DNA of 13,625 bases, from assembly GCA_016926315.1 (NCBI GenBank), contig JAFGOU010000499.1, forward strand, positions 1-13,625, written 5' to 3'. This document shows, piece by piece, positions 4,408 through 11,751 of this stretch. Made by a program: the position numbers and the translations under genes. The notes under the pieces were generated by a model that saw only the letters and a list, made by a program, of their open reading frames with translations, was not told where the DNA came from and did not search any database. Origin of the DNA: Chitinispirillaceae bacterium. GTDB taxonomy: Bacteria; Fibrobacterota; Chitinivibrionia; Chitinivibrionales; Chitinispirillaceae. Each line of letters starts with the position of its first letter. Within the stretch, counting starts at the first letter, position 1.

Positions 4408-6147
4408 ATGAATCATCGATCAGCTTGTATGCTCGTTACCATGGCTTTTTTTCTTCTTGCATCAGTGGCTGGAAGCGAAGAACCGATGTTTCTTGCTCCT
4501 GTTCTGGATGCAAGCGGGAATGGAACAGGATTTTTTAATGTTAATCCCGATCCTGAAGCAGAGCCGTGGATATCCGGCGGTGGGCGTGCTCTTACCGCAG
4601 AGGAGGAGAGGTGCATTCCGGAACTGGAATTGCCGGTACAGTACCGGGACCGCGCACTCAACGCCCTGCCGTCCAGGGTGGACAACTCGAAGACCATTTA
4701 TTTCCCGCCGCTATTTACCCAAAAGGGCGCCAGTTGCTGTCAGGCTGCGGGTATCTCCTATATCTTCAGTTATGAGATGTGCAGGATCAGAGACCAGAGC
4801 GCACTTGAGCCGGCAAACATTTTTCCGTATGGATTCCCCTATAATTTTATTAACGCGGGGAGCAGCAACACCTATTCCAGCTTCCCTGACGGATGGACAA
4901 TGGCCGGTGAGCTTGGCATTCCCGACCTCCGGAGCTATGGCGGAACGTTGGAAGGGAGCGCAAACCAGACAAGCTGGGTTGACGGTTATGACGTCTATCA
5001 CAAAGCCATGAGTAACCGATATGTTCAATCCTACAGAATTACCTGCACGACCAATGACGGAATTCAAAAAATGAAGCAATGGCTTTTTGACAGGGCCGAT
5101 GGTTCCAACCCGGGCGGGTGCATAGGATTTCTTGCATGGACCGGCCAGACGCGCGCAGTGCTGCCGTCATCGTCGCCTGAGGCGGGACACACCTATATCA
5201 GGGCTTTCGGCACCACCGGCGGCCACTGTATGACGCTCGTCGGCTACAATGACGATATCGTTTATGACCTTGACGGAAACGGGACCATTTCCCCCGGCGA
5301 ACGGGGTGGATTCTTAATGGTCAATTCCTACGGCACAAGCTTTGGAACCAACGGCAGGGCCTATATTCCCTGCTCCCTGTTCCTCGACGGGTCCATGAAA
5401 AGCAGCAGCGTTTACGGAATAACCGTGGTTGAAGAGGCGGTAAAACCCCTGTTGACCTATAAGGTGACCATCACCCACAACAGGAGAAATGCCCTGGAGA
5501 TCATTCGCGGTTATTCGACCACCACCAGCGCCACCTCTCCGTCACAGACCTACCGGTATCGGCAATGCTTTCGTGACGGCGGCGCCTTGCCCATGAAGGG
5601 ACAAGGATTAAGCGAGACCATTGAGATCGGCCTGGACGTGTCGGAGTTTTTCAATGCGATATCCGGAAAAAGGGCCAGATTTTTTTTGCAGATAACCTCA
5701 ACCGGCGGCAGCGGGAAGGTTGATAACTTTTCCGTTTTTAATTATACCGGCTCATTGGTGAAGGAGTACGCGTGCGCCGAAACGAATGTGCCTATCATCT
5801 CCGGCACGACGACGCTCTCAGTGCTCAGTGATGACGTGGTGAAAGGCGTCGAAGAGGTGGTTAAGCGGCCCCGTGACGGCAGACCCTTTTATGTGTCGCC
5901 TCTGACAACCGGTAACACGATTCATTTCCGGTATTCACTGCCGCAGGAAAAGAGCGCGATTTTCAGGATAACCACCATTCACGGGCAGGTGATCCATAAA
6001 AAGACGGTGAGCCTTGCGGGCAGAAACGAACTGGTGTGGGACAAGACAAGCAATGCCGGAAAACAGGTGCCTGCCGGGAAATATATTGCCCGACTCGAGT
6101 TGAGCGACGGCACCGCTCATTATGCGCCGGTGTATGTGTTGAGGTAG
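4408..6147 (+). CDS. secreted papain-like (C1A) cysteine protease with EF-hand-like loop and C-terminal FlgD/T9SS-like domain
   Basis: 579 aa. Residues 1-23 form a Sec signal peptide (hydrophobic core MLVTMAFFLLASVAG). The papain-type core spans ~95-345. Gln105 and Cys111 in QKGASCCQA match the papain oxyanion Gln19 and nucleophile Cys25; the Trp after the nucleophile is replaced by Gln. His273 lies in GGHCMTLVGYND, and Asn306 in NSYGTSFGTNGRAYIP, where family members have NSWGxxWGxxGY. Between His and Asn, DLDGNGTISPGE (287-298) is a complete EF-hand/dockerin-type calcium loop. A middle beta-rich region (~350-460) is not recognised. The last ~85 residues (NTIHFRYSLPQEKSAIFRI to APVYVLR) form a FlgD-Ig/T9SS type A-like sandwich that ends at the C-terminus, as in proteins exported or anchored through such domains. 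Cell-surface or extracellular proteolysis is likely. It is transcribed alone, converging on the glycan operon. Confidence 0.85.
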   Translation: MNHRSACMLVTMAFFLLASVAGSEEPMFLAPVLDASGNGTGFFNVNPDPEAEPWISGGGRALTAEEERCIPELELPVQYRDRALNALPSRVDNSKTIYFPPLFTQKGASCCQAAGISYIFSYEMCRIRDQSALEPANIFPYGFPYNFINAGSSNTYSSFPDGWTMAGELGIPDLRSYGGTLEGSANQTSWVDGYDVYHKAMSNRYVQSYRITCTTNDGIQKMKQWLFDRADGSNPGGCIGFLAWTGQTRAVLPSSSPEAGHTYIRAFGTTGGHCMTLVGYNDDIVYDLDGNGTISPGERGGFLMVNSYGTSFGTNGRAYIPCSLFLDGSMKSSSVYGITVVEEAVKPLLTYKVTITHNRRNALEIIRGYSTTTSATSPSQTYRYRQCFRDGGALPMKGQGLSETIEIGLDVSEFFNAISGKRARFFLQITSTGGSGKVDNFSVFNYTGSLVKEYACAETNVPIISGTTTLSVLSDDVVKGVEEVVKRPRDGRPFYVSPLTTGNTIHFRYSLPQEKSAIFRITTIHGQVIHKKTVSLAGRNELVWDKTSNAGKQVPAGKYIARLELSDGTAHYAPVYVLR

Positions 6148-6154
6148 CAGGGGG

Positions 6155-6209
6155 AAAAATATAAAAGTCAGAAGGCATTTTTTTCGATGATCGCAATGAC
6201 CCTTCTGAC
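6155..6209 (-). terminator. intrinsic terminator of the leftward glycan operon
   Basis: Read leftward, GTCAGAAGG (6209-6201) and CCTTCTGAC (6175-6167) form a perfect 9-bp stem with a 25-nt loop, followed at once by TTTTATATTTTT (6166-6155). The stem includes the last codons and stop of the C_GCAxxG_C_C-family gene. The long loop makes it weaker than a classical terminator. The convergent protease gene ends at 6147. Confidence 0.55.
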
Positions 6210-6605
6210 GTAGTTGTAGCATTTTTCGATCAACCCGTTGTCCCTGAAGGTATTCTGCCCCTCCGGGGTCAAAAGAGCACACCCTGACAAAAGCTCCCTG
6301 CAATTGACGGTCCCGCATTCTGCGGTAAAAGATTCGATAAGGTTCCTGACCTTTGCAAAGGTTATTTCCTGTTTCTCTTTTCCGTCATTTTCGCCTCGTC
6401 CATACATGAGTCCGAGAACCATGATGCCGCCGCTGATCGCGCCGCATACCTCCTGTTTTCTTCCCATGCCGCCCCCGAACCCGTTGGCGATCCGCAAGGC
6501 CATGTCCCTGCTGATCTGCAACTCCCCGGCGTAGCAGCAGAGGACCGATTGCGCGCAGTTATACCCTTCCTTGAAAATGGCAACGGCTTGATCTGCTTTT
6601 GTCAT
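6168..6605 (-). CDS. C_GCAxxG_C_C family protein (cysteine-rich, putative redox-active)
   Basis: 145 aa, a normal length for this family, which is found in anaerobes and often linked to redox chemistry; the exact reaction is unknown. Family marks are present in order: YNCAQSVLCCYA (Cys17, 23, 24), GFGGGMGRKQEVCGAISGG (42-60, with Cys54), then a C-terminal helical part with ECGTVNC (Cys97, Cys102), Cys109 and Cys129. Eight cysteines in 145 residues suggest bound metal or a disulfide relay. No signal peptide, so cytoplasmic. Its ATG overlaps the stop codon of the upstream glycosyltransferase (ATGA at 6605-6602), so it is translationally coupled as the last gene of the operon. Nothing in the family explains a direct role in glycan synthesis. 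Confidence 0.8.
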   Translation of the reverse strand: MTKADQAVAIFKEGYNCAQSVLCCYAGELQISRDMALRIANGFGGGMGRKQEVCGAISGGIMVLGLMYGRGENDGKEKQEITFAKVRNLIESFTAECGTVNCRELLSGCALLTPEGQNTFRDNGLIEKCYNYVRRVIAIIEKNAF

Positions 6606-7765
6606 GAGATGGCCTTTGATGAAGGTGATTCGATATGTTCCCGCAACCGCTCCGTCACCGCCCGCCAGGTAAACCCCTTTTCTATCCGCTCCCGGCCCTG
6701 TTTTCCCAGCCTTTCCGCCAGCGCCTTGTCCCTGAGCAGAAGGACCGCCTTTTCCGCGATGGCCGCGGGATCAAGCGGGTCAACCAGGAACCCGGTTTTT
6801 CCGTTCTCGATCGCATCGACCACTCCGCCGGAGTTCCCGCCGATCACCGGTTTTTCGCAGGCGTTCGCTTCGAGGAAGGTGATGCCGAACCCTTCGGTAT
6901 CGCCCGCGATCTCCCGCGACGGCATGAGGTACACATCGCACAGGTTGTACCAGGCCGGAATGTCCGCGCTTTCGACATACCCGGCAAAGAGGACGTGTCG
7001 TTCAAGGTGAAGGCCGGCTGCAAGGCGCTTGAGCGCCTTCGCGTGATCGCCCCGCGGGTCGCCGGCAATACAGTAGACAACGTCAGGCACCTGCCTGATG
7101 ATCGCGGGCAGGCTGCGGATCACCTGGTCCTGTCCTTTGCGCTCAACGATCCGGGCAAGGGTGAGGAGCACCTTCCGGTCATGCAGGCCGAGTCGATCGC
7201 GCAGGTGTGAAGCATCGATGTCGGGCCGGAACCGCTTGCTGTCCACGCCGCAGGGCAGCACCGCGATTTTTTGTTCGGGAATGGCATGGATGGCCGCTGC
7301 GCGCTTTTTTGAAAAGGCGCTGATCGAGAGGAGAACATCGGCCTTTCGTAGCGTCTGCCGGCACCACCATCGTTTGATAAAATTCATGCGGCGCGTGACC
7401 TCAAGCCCCATGATGGCCACCACGGTCTTTGTACCGTTTGTTGCCGCAATGTCCAGTACACCGCGCGCAGCATTCCAGGTGGTGGCGATAAGGATATCCG
7501 GCCTGTTCCCTTCGGCATACAACGTTTTTATCGCGCGCCGCCAGTACCAGGTGCGGAGTTTTTTCCAGTGGCTGCCATTGACGTACCGGAGGCTGAAACC
7601 GAAGGTGCCGTGCGGATGTAGGGGCAGGTCTTTCCATCGCCGCGTAACGACGATCACCCGGTAGCCGAGTTCGTGCAGCTCCCGTGCGACACCGGCGGCC
7701 CACTGCGCGATGCCGCCGGTTTTTTCGGGAAAATCCTCCGACAGAATGACAATCGTCTTACCCAT
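6602..7765 (-). CDS. glycosyltransferase family 4 (GT-B, retaining)
   Basis: 387 aa with the two Rossmann domains of GT-B enzymes. The N-terminal domain starts with a GGIAQW loop (17-22), which corresponds to the GGxxxH/W acceptor-side glycine loop. The C-terminal donor-binding domain begins near LTLARIVERKGQDQVIRSLP (201-220) and contains the EX7E signature of GT4, Glu291 and Glu299 in EGFGITFLE, followed by GGNSGGVVDAI. It would transfer a sugar from an NDP- or GDP-sugar to a glycan acceptor on the cytoplasmic face of the inner membrane; the sugar cannot be inferred. It overlaps the upstream GT9 gene by 8 nt and the downstream cysteine-rich gene by 4 nt. Confidence 0.9.
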   Translation of the reverse strand: MGKTIVILSEDFPEKTGGIAQWAAGVARELHELGYRVIVVTRRWKDLPLHPHGTFGFSLRYVNGSHWKKLRTWYWRRAIKTLYAEGNRPDILIATTWNAARGVLDIAATNGTKTVVAIMGLEVTRRMNFIKRWWCRQTLRKADVLLSISAFSKKRAAAIHAIPEQKIAVLPCGVDSKRFRPDIDASHLRDRLGLHDRKVLLTLARIVERKGQDQVIRSLPAIIRQVPDVVYCIAGDPRGDHAKALKRLAAGLHLERHVLFAGYVESADIPAWYNLCDVYLMPSREIAGDTEGFGITFLEANACEKPVIGGNSGGVVDAIENGKTGFLVDPLDPAAIAEKAVLLLRDKALAERLGKQGRERIEKGFTWRAVTERLREHIESPSSKAIS

Positions 7766-8825
7766 GCTCCCGCCCTTGGGCCAGAAGGGCGCGTACGGCT
7801 TCGACTACCCGGTCAACGGAAATGTCTTCCACCAGACCGGTCGGCGAAATAATCATCCGGTGCGGAATCAGATACGGCGAAAACCGCGCGTAGTGGTTTT
7901 TGTCGGCGCGATACAACCCCACCACCGGAGTGTTTACGCATGCAGCAGCATGGATGAGCGAGGTGTCCGGTGAAACCAGGAGGTCGAGACCGCCCATGAT
8001 CGCGGCCGCGTCGAAAAGGGTGGGGGTAGCGGGCGCCGCAATGATTTGCGGAAATGAGGTTTCAAGCATCCGCTTGTCGGCCTGGCGCTGCGGCATGGAA
8101 AAGACGACCAGCTTCCTGTCAAGCGCCCTGATCAATGTGGACCATTTTTCGCAAGACCATTCACGGTCGGGCTCTCCCGCGCTCAGATTGATCCCGATCG
8201 CGCCCTTGAGGTTTGTCGAATCCAGGAACGACCGTACTTCACCGGACAGCGGGTGAGGGGGCAGGCGGGGAGCGCACTGTTCTCTGGCGTATTCGATGCC
8301 GAGGTAGTCGAGCAGCGCGCAGTTTTTTTCAATGACCGGGCGGAGAAATTCCAGCCGGAGCAGGTGGTTGAAAAAACCGTGGTGCAGGGGGTGGTCGACG
8401 CCGACGCGGATTCGTGCCCGAAGTATTCTGGCATAAAAGATCGCGCTGAAGGAGAGGTGGTCCTTGGGGCTGTACAGCAGGTCGAACCGGTGTTTTCCAA
8501 GGGCGCGGTACAGGGCGGACCGGTTATCCTTTACATTATAGACAGCGGTGACGTCAGGGTCGGTCGAAAAGAACCGTGCGGCTGCGGTGCCGAACGCGAG
8601 CACGGTGATGGAAAGATCGGGAAACGCCCTTCGCAGATTGGTAATGAGCGGCGTAAACAGGATCGCATCGCCCAGCTTTTCCTGGCAGAAGAGTATCGCC
8701 GATTCAAGCGGACCGGAAAAGCGCGGTTGCTGCTCAAGCGGCCGGAAAAGCAGTTTAAGGGCGGTTCGCGCGCAACCGCGGCGGAAGTCACGAAGGACTT
8801 TTTTAATGGCGGCTCTTTTTTTCAT
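7758..8825 (-). CDS. glycosyltransferase family 9 (heptosyltransferase-like)
   Basis: 355 aa. After a basic N-terminal helix, the GT9 start motif EKLGDAILFTPLI (49-61) is the KxGDxxxxxP glycine/aspartate loop of WaaC/WaaF/WaaQ-type enzymes. The C-terminal donor domain has INLSAGEPDREWSCEKW (212-228), corresponding to the GxxxxxKxWP region, and SPDTSLIHAAACVNTPVVGLY (285-305), the family's DTxxxHxAA motif. These enzymes add heptose or related sugars to the lipopolysaccharide core, which supports a Gram-negative host. Divergence from the typical K-W-P motif (here EKW without the Pro) leaves the donor open. It overlaps the GT4 genes on both sides (23 nt upstream, 8 nt downstream), so the operon is tightly coupled. 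Confidence 0.88.
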   Translation of the reverse strand: MKKRAAIKKVLRDFRRGCARTALKLLFRPLEQQPRFSGPLESAILFCQEKLGDAILFTPLITNLRRAFPDLSITVLAFGTAAARFFSTDPDVTAVYNVKDNRSALYRALGKHRFDLLYSPKDHLSFSAIFYARILRARIRVGVDHPLHHGFFNHLLRLEFLRPVIEKNCALLDYLGIEYAREQCAPRLPPHPLSGEVRSFLDSTNLKGAIGINLSAGEPDREWSCEKWSTLIRALDRKLVVFSMPQRQADKRMLETSFPQIIAAPATPTLFDAAAIMGGLDLLVSPDTSLIHAAACVNTPVVGLYRADKNHYARFSPYLIPHRMIISPTGLVEDISVDRVVEAVRALLAQGREHG

Positions 8826-9897
8826 CCAGTTTCTCGCGCAGGAATCGTTCGAGATGTTGCACCATGGCGTGAATGGTGAAGTGTTCCCTGATGCGCGCGG
8901 CGCCCGCTTCGCCGAACGCGGCGCGCCGGGCCGGATCGTCGAGCAGCGCGGCGATTGCCGCGGCGAGCGCCGCGGGGTCGCGCGGGGGCACGATGAGCCC
9001 GGTCGTGCCGTCGGCCATCAGCTCGCGGGCGCCGTTGACGTCGGTCGCAACCACCGCTTTACCGAGCGCCATTGCCTCCATGACGACATTGGGCATGCCT
9101 TCGAAAAGCGAGGCCAGGACAAACAGGTCGCACCCTTTCAGGTAGGGATCGAGGTCTTCGATAAAGCCGAGAAACCGGACCGACGAGTCGATTCCCAGGT
9201 CGCGCGCCTGATTTTTGAGTCCGGCTTCGAGCTTTCCTTTTCCCGCAATGACGATCACGAGGTCGTCTCTCTTCGACAGGAGCATGCAGGCGGCCTGAAG
9301 CAGGTAACCGTACCCTTTTTGTTCAGCCAGGCGTCCCGCGCTTACAATGATTTTTTTATCGCCGAATGCCGGGCGGAAATCACGGGCAATGACGCGGGAT
9401 TTGTCCTCGACGCCATTATACAATACCTTGACAAAGTCGTCAGCGAACCAGCCGTATCCGGCATACGCCGCCTTGATCGTTTCGGAGTTGGTGATTATAC
9501 CGTCGGTAAGCCTGGTAAGGGTAAACCGGTGTTTCCACTTTTTTCCGCAGAGCAGCATGCCGTGCCGGGCCAGCACGACCGGCGTGCCGACAAGGCGGGC
9601 CGCAAGGCCCGCCACGCGAACGTCTTTGTTGAGGTTGCAGATCAGGACGTCGATGCGTTCGCGCCTGAGAAAACGCGCGATAGTCCAGGTCGCGAGCGGG
9701 CTGATATCGGCATGGATGCTCAGGACTTTTGTCGTGACACCCGCCTTCTCGGCAAACCGGAGAATTTCCGAATCCTTTTTGCCCGCAAGAAATACCTTGT
9801 GACCGGCCGATGAAAGTCCTGCCGCGGCGTTGATCATCCACTTTTCCCCGCCGCCGAATTTGTGTTTTGCTATGGAGTTGATGAAGAGGATGTTCAT
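8803..9897 (-). CDS. glycosyltransferase family 4
   Basis: 364 aa GT-B enzyme. The N-terminal GGGEKW loop (15-20) and NGV (161-163, the linker of many GT4 proteins) precede the donor domain, which begins IIVSAGRLAEQKGYGYLLQA (183-202). The EX7E motif is Glu266 and Glu274 in EGMPNVVME. It is a paralogue of the truncated GT4 at the right end of the window: both start with a short FxNS strand and a GGxEKW loop. It probably adds one sugar to a surface glycan. Its start lacks a good SD (GGAACC about 9 nt upstream). A 93-nt gap separates it from the upstream membrane protein gene, longer than the other junctions, and the gap contains no recognisable site. Confidence 0.9.
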   Translation of the reverse strand: MNILFINSIAKHKFGGGEKWMINAAAGLSSAGHKVFLAGKKDSEILRFAEKAGVTTKVLSIHADISPLATWTIARFLRRERIDVLICNLNKDVRVAGLAARLVGTPVVLARHGMLLCGKKWKHRFTLTRLTDGIITNSETIKAAYAGYGWFADDFVKVLYNGVEDKSRVIARDFRPAFGDKKIIVSAGRLAEQKGYGYLLQAACMLLSKRDDLVIVIAGKGKLEAGLKNQARDLGIDSSVRFLGFIEDLDPYLKGCDLFVLASLFEGMPNVVMEAMALGKAVVATDVNGARELMADGTTGLIVPPRDPAALAAAIAALLDDPARRAAFGEAGAARIREHFTIHAMVQHLERFLREKLDEKKSRH

Positions 9898-9990
9898 GGG
9901 AATGGTTCCGGTTAAAAATACGTTTCGATTCCACGGGGAAGCGGGAAAAGGTCGGTGAGGAGATGTCCGTTCCGGCAGGGAAATGACTGC

Positions 9991-11697
9991 TCATCGCCCG
10001 GGCAGGCTGTCATGAGCCCCCCATTTCGCAAGGTCGATCAATCCGAACGCCTCATTTTCGGAGAGCAGCGGCGACGAAGTGGTCGCCAGCGTTTTATCAA
10101 AAACAACATACCGGATTCCCTCTGCCCTTGCAACGCTTATTGCGTGACGGTGATATAACCCCGGGAGTTCCCGTTTATTGGTCGCGAGTGTCACGCCGAA
10201 CAGCTGCATCCTGCGCCACCACTCGGGCAGGGTTTTGTCGCAGAAAAGGTGCGGAGCACCGTCTTTCCAGGTGCCGTAGGTCGCCCGAAGAGCGTACGGC
10301 CTGAAGTCCTGGCGGTAGAGCGGAATCATCACCACACGGTCACGGGGGATGTGTTTGGAGCAGCCGGCGGCAAAAGAGATCCATGGGTCCCGCAGTTCCT
10401 GCGATCGGGTCCACCTGAAGTTTTCGATTGACCGCGGGATCGAGGTGGTGACGATCATGGCCGCGAAAAAGGCGAACAACACTCCGGGATGCAACGGGCG
10501 GAACCACCGGAGGGCGATGGTAGCGGCGCCTGCTGCGAGGATGATGACGATCATCGGCCTGATCCACCCGCTCTGGTGAGCGAGCGCACCGTTGCCGTAG
10601 ATGACAAGGAGAGCGAGCGCGGCACCGGTCCAGGCGGTCAAGGTCGCATGGTCGCGTTTCCAGAGGCCGGGATTGGTGACGGCGTCGGCCGCGAACGCGG
10701 TCACGAGGAAAAAAAGGAAATAGGAGCAGCGCCCGAGCTGAAGCCGCAGGAAAAACCGGATGGTGAAAAGGTCCGCGACGGTCATTGCCAGAAGGCCGCC
10801 GGCAACCACGATGACGATCGGTAAAAGCCGCTTCCATGCCGGGTGTTTGCGCCAGAGGAGCAACACCAGGGCGAAGCACGCGGCGAGCTGGATGAAACGC
10901 TCCGGTACCCAGGCGGAGATGAAATAGCCGTGATTCATCCGCAGCCGGGCGAGCGAACGCCAGAAATCAGGATCAATGGCAGCCTCGGCAGCGCCAAGCG
11001 CCTTTTGAAACGCCGGCAGGAGGCTGGGAAGGGCGATGGCGACCAGCAGGAGCCACCCGGCAACGATGCGCAGGCGGCAAGGGGAGTTTCCGAAATCCAT
11101 GATCCCGCGGATAAAAAGGAATCCGGCGGCATAGACGGCGGTTATGGGATGGATGAGAAAGATGGCGCCGGTCAGAATGCCGCTGGAGATCCGCCATCCC
11201 CGGTCAATGAGGGTGTAGGCTATGAGTGCCAGGCCGAAGGCGAGCGTTCCCGCATGAAAATAGCCATAGGGATTCAGGCCATACATGCCGTACCCCGGAG
11301 CGGAAACGGGGATCAGAAGCAGAAGAAGGAAAAAAATCCAGCCTCTGCCGTTGCCGAAAAAACGCCTGAAGAACAGGAACGCTCCGAAAGCAACCAGGGA
11401 GGTCTGTAGAATGAAAACCGTCCTGATCATCGTGCCGATGCCTGTCCAGTGCAGAAGAAAAGCCAGGGTTTTCCAGATGTATACCGGATGGGAACCGAGC
11501 GTGCCGAGCAGCAGGTCATTGGCGAAAAGCGAAGGGTCATGGGCGTGGAGAATAAACGGAAGGTAGGTGTCGATATCTCCTGCCGAGAAGCGGAAACCGG
11601 AAAAAACCGCAAGGAGGACGGAAGCGGCAACCACAGAAAGAGAAAACAGCCGGTTGAAGCTCGACGCGTTCGGGAAATCGCCCGCTATTCTGCGCAT
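9991..11697 (-). CDS. large multi-span membrane protein, DUF6798-like, glycan-cluster associated
   Basis: 568 aa. About ten to twelve hydrophobic helices fill residues 20-430 and are followed by a soluble C-terminal part of ~130 residues. The first loop, FSAGDIDTYLPFILHAHDP, resembles the acidic periplasmic loop of GT-C type enzymes. The soluble part has YRQDFRPYALRATYGTWKD then LPEWWRRMQLFG, which resembles the DUF6798 pattern (FRxxxxRxxxVxxK followed by EWxxR). These proteins are often found in polysaccharide loci and may be lipid-linked sugar transferases, but no activity is established here. The start at 11697 has AAGG only 1 nt upstream, so initiation may be weak. It is divergent from the GT87-like gene across ~54 nt. 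Confidence 0.65.
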   Translation of the reverse strand: MRRIAGDFPNASSFNRLFSLSVVAASVLLAVFSGFRFSAGDIDTYLPFILHAHDPSLFANDLLLGTLGSHPVYIWKTLAFLLHWTGIGTMIRTVFILQTSLVAFGAFLFFRRFFGNGRGWIFFLLLLLIPVSAPGYGMYGLNPYGYFHAGTLAFGLALIAYTLIDRGWRISSGILTGAIFLIHPITAVYAAGFLFIRGIMDFGNSPCRLRIVAGWLLLVAIALPSLLPAFQKALGAAEAAIDPDFWRSLARLRMNHGYFISAWVPERFIQLAACFALVLLLWRKHPAWKRLLPIVIVVAGGLLAMTVADLFTIRFFLRLQLGRCSYFLFFLVTAFAADAVTNPGLWKRDHATLTAWTGAALALLVIYGNGALAHQSGWIRPMIVIILAAGAATIALRWFRPLHPGVLFAFFAAMIVTTSIPRSIENFRWTRSQELRDPWISFAAGCSKHIPRDRVVMIPLYRQDFRPYALRATYGTWKDGAPHLFCDKTLPEWWRRMQLFGVTLATNKRELPGLYHRHAISVARAEGIRYVVFDKTLATTSSPLLSENEAFGLIDLAKWGAHDSLPGR

Positions 11698-11751
11698 ACC
11701 TTATTTTGCGTACCTGAAGAGGTGGTCCGGCATCTGAACGGGAACGGTTGG
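11698..11751. promoter_or_regulatory. divergent intergenic region of the two glycan arms
   Basis: Only 54 nt separate the start codons of the leftward membrane protein and the rightward GT87-like gene, so both promoters would have to lie here or inside the opposite gene. No clear -35/-10 pair could be identified on either strand. Confidence 0.3.

Noticed and set aside
8548..9813. A 421-codon open frame on the plus strand
   Set aside because: It lies antisense across the junction of two well-supported glycosyltransferase genes; its translation has no domain and the composition of a GC-rich shadow frame.
11449..11751. Upstream extension of the GT87-like gene to 11449
   Set aside because: It is antisense to the N-terminus of the divergent membrane protein, is highly charged and repetitive, and precedes a natural membrane-protein start at 11752.
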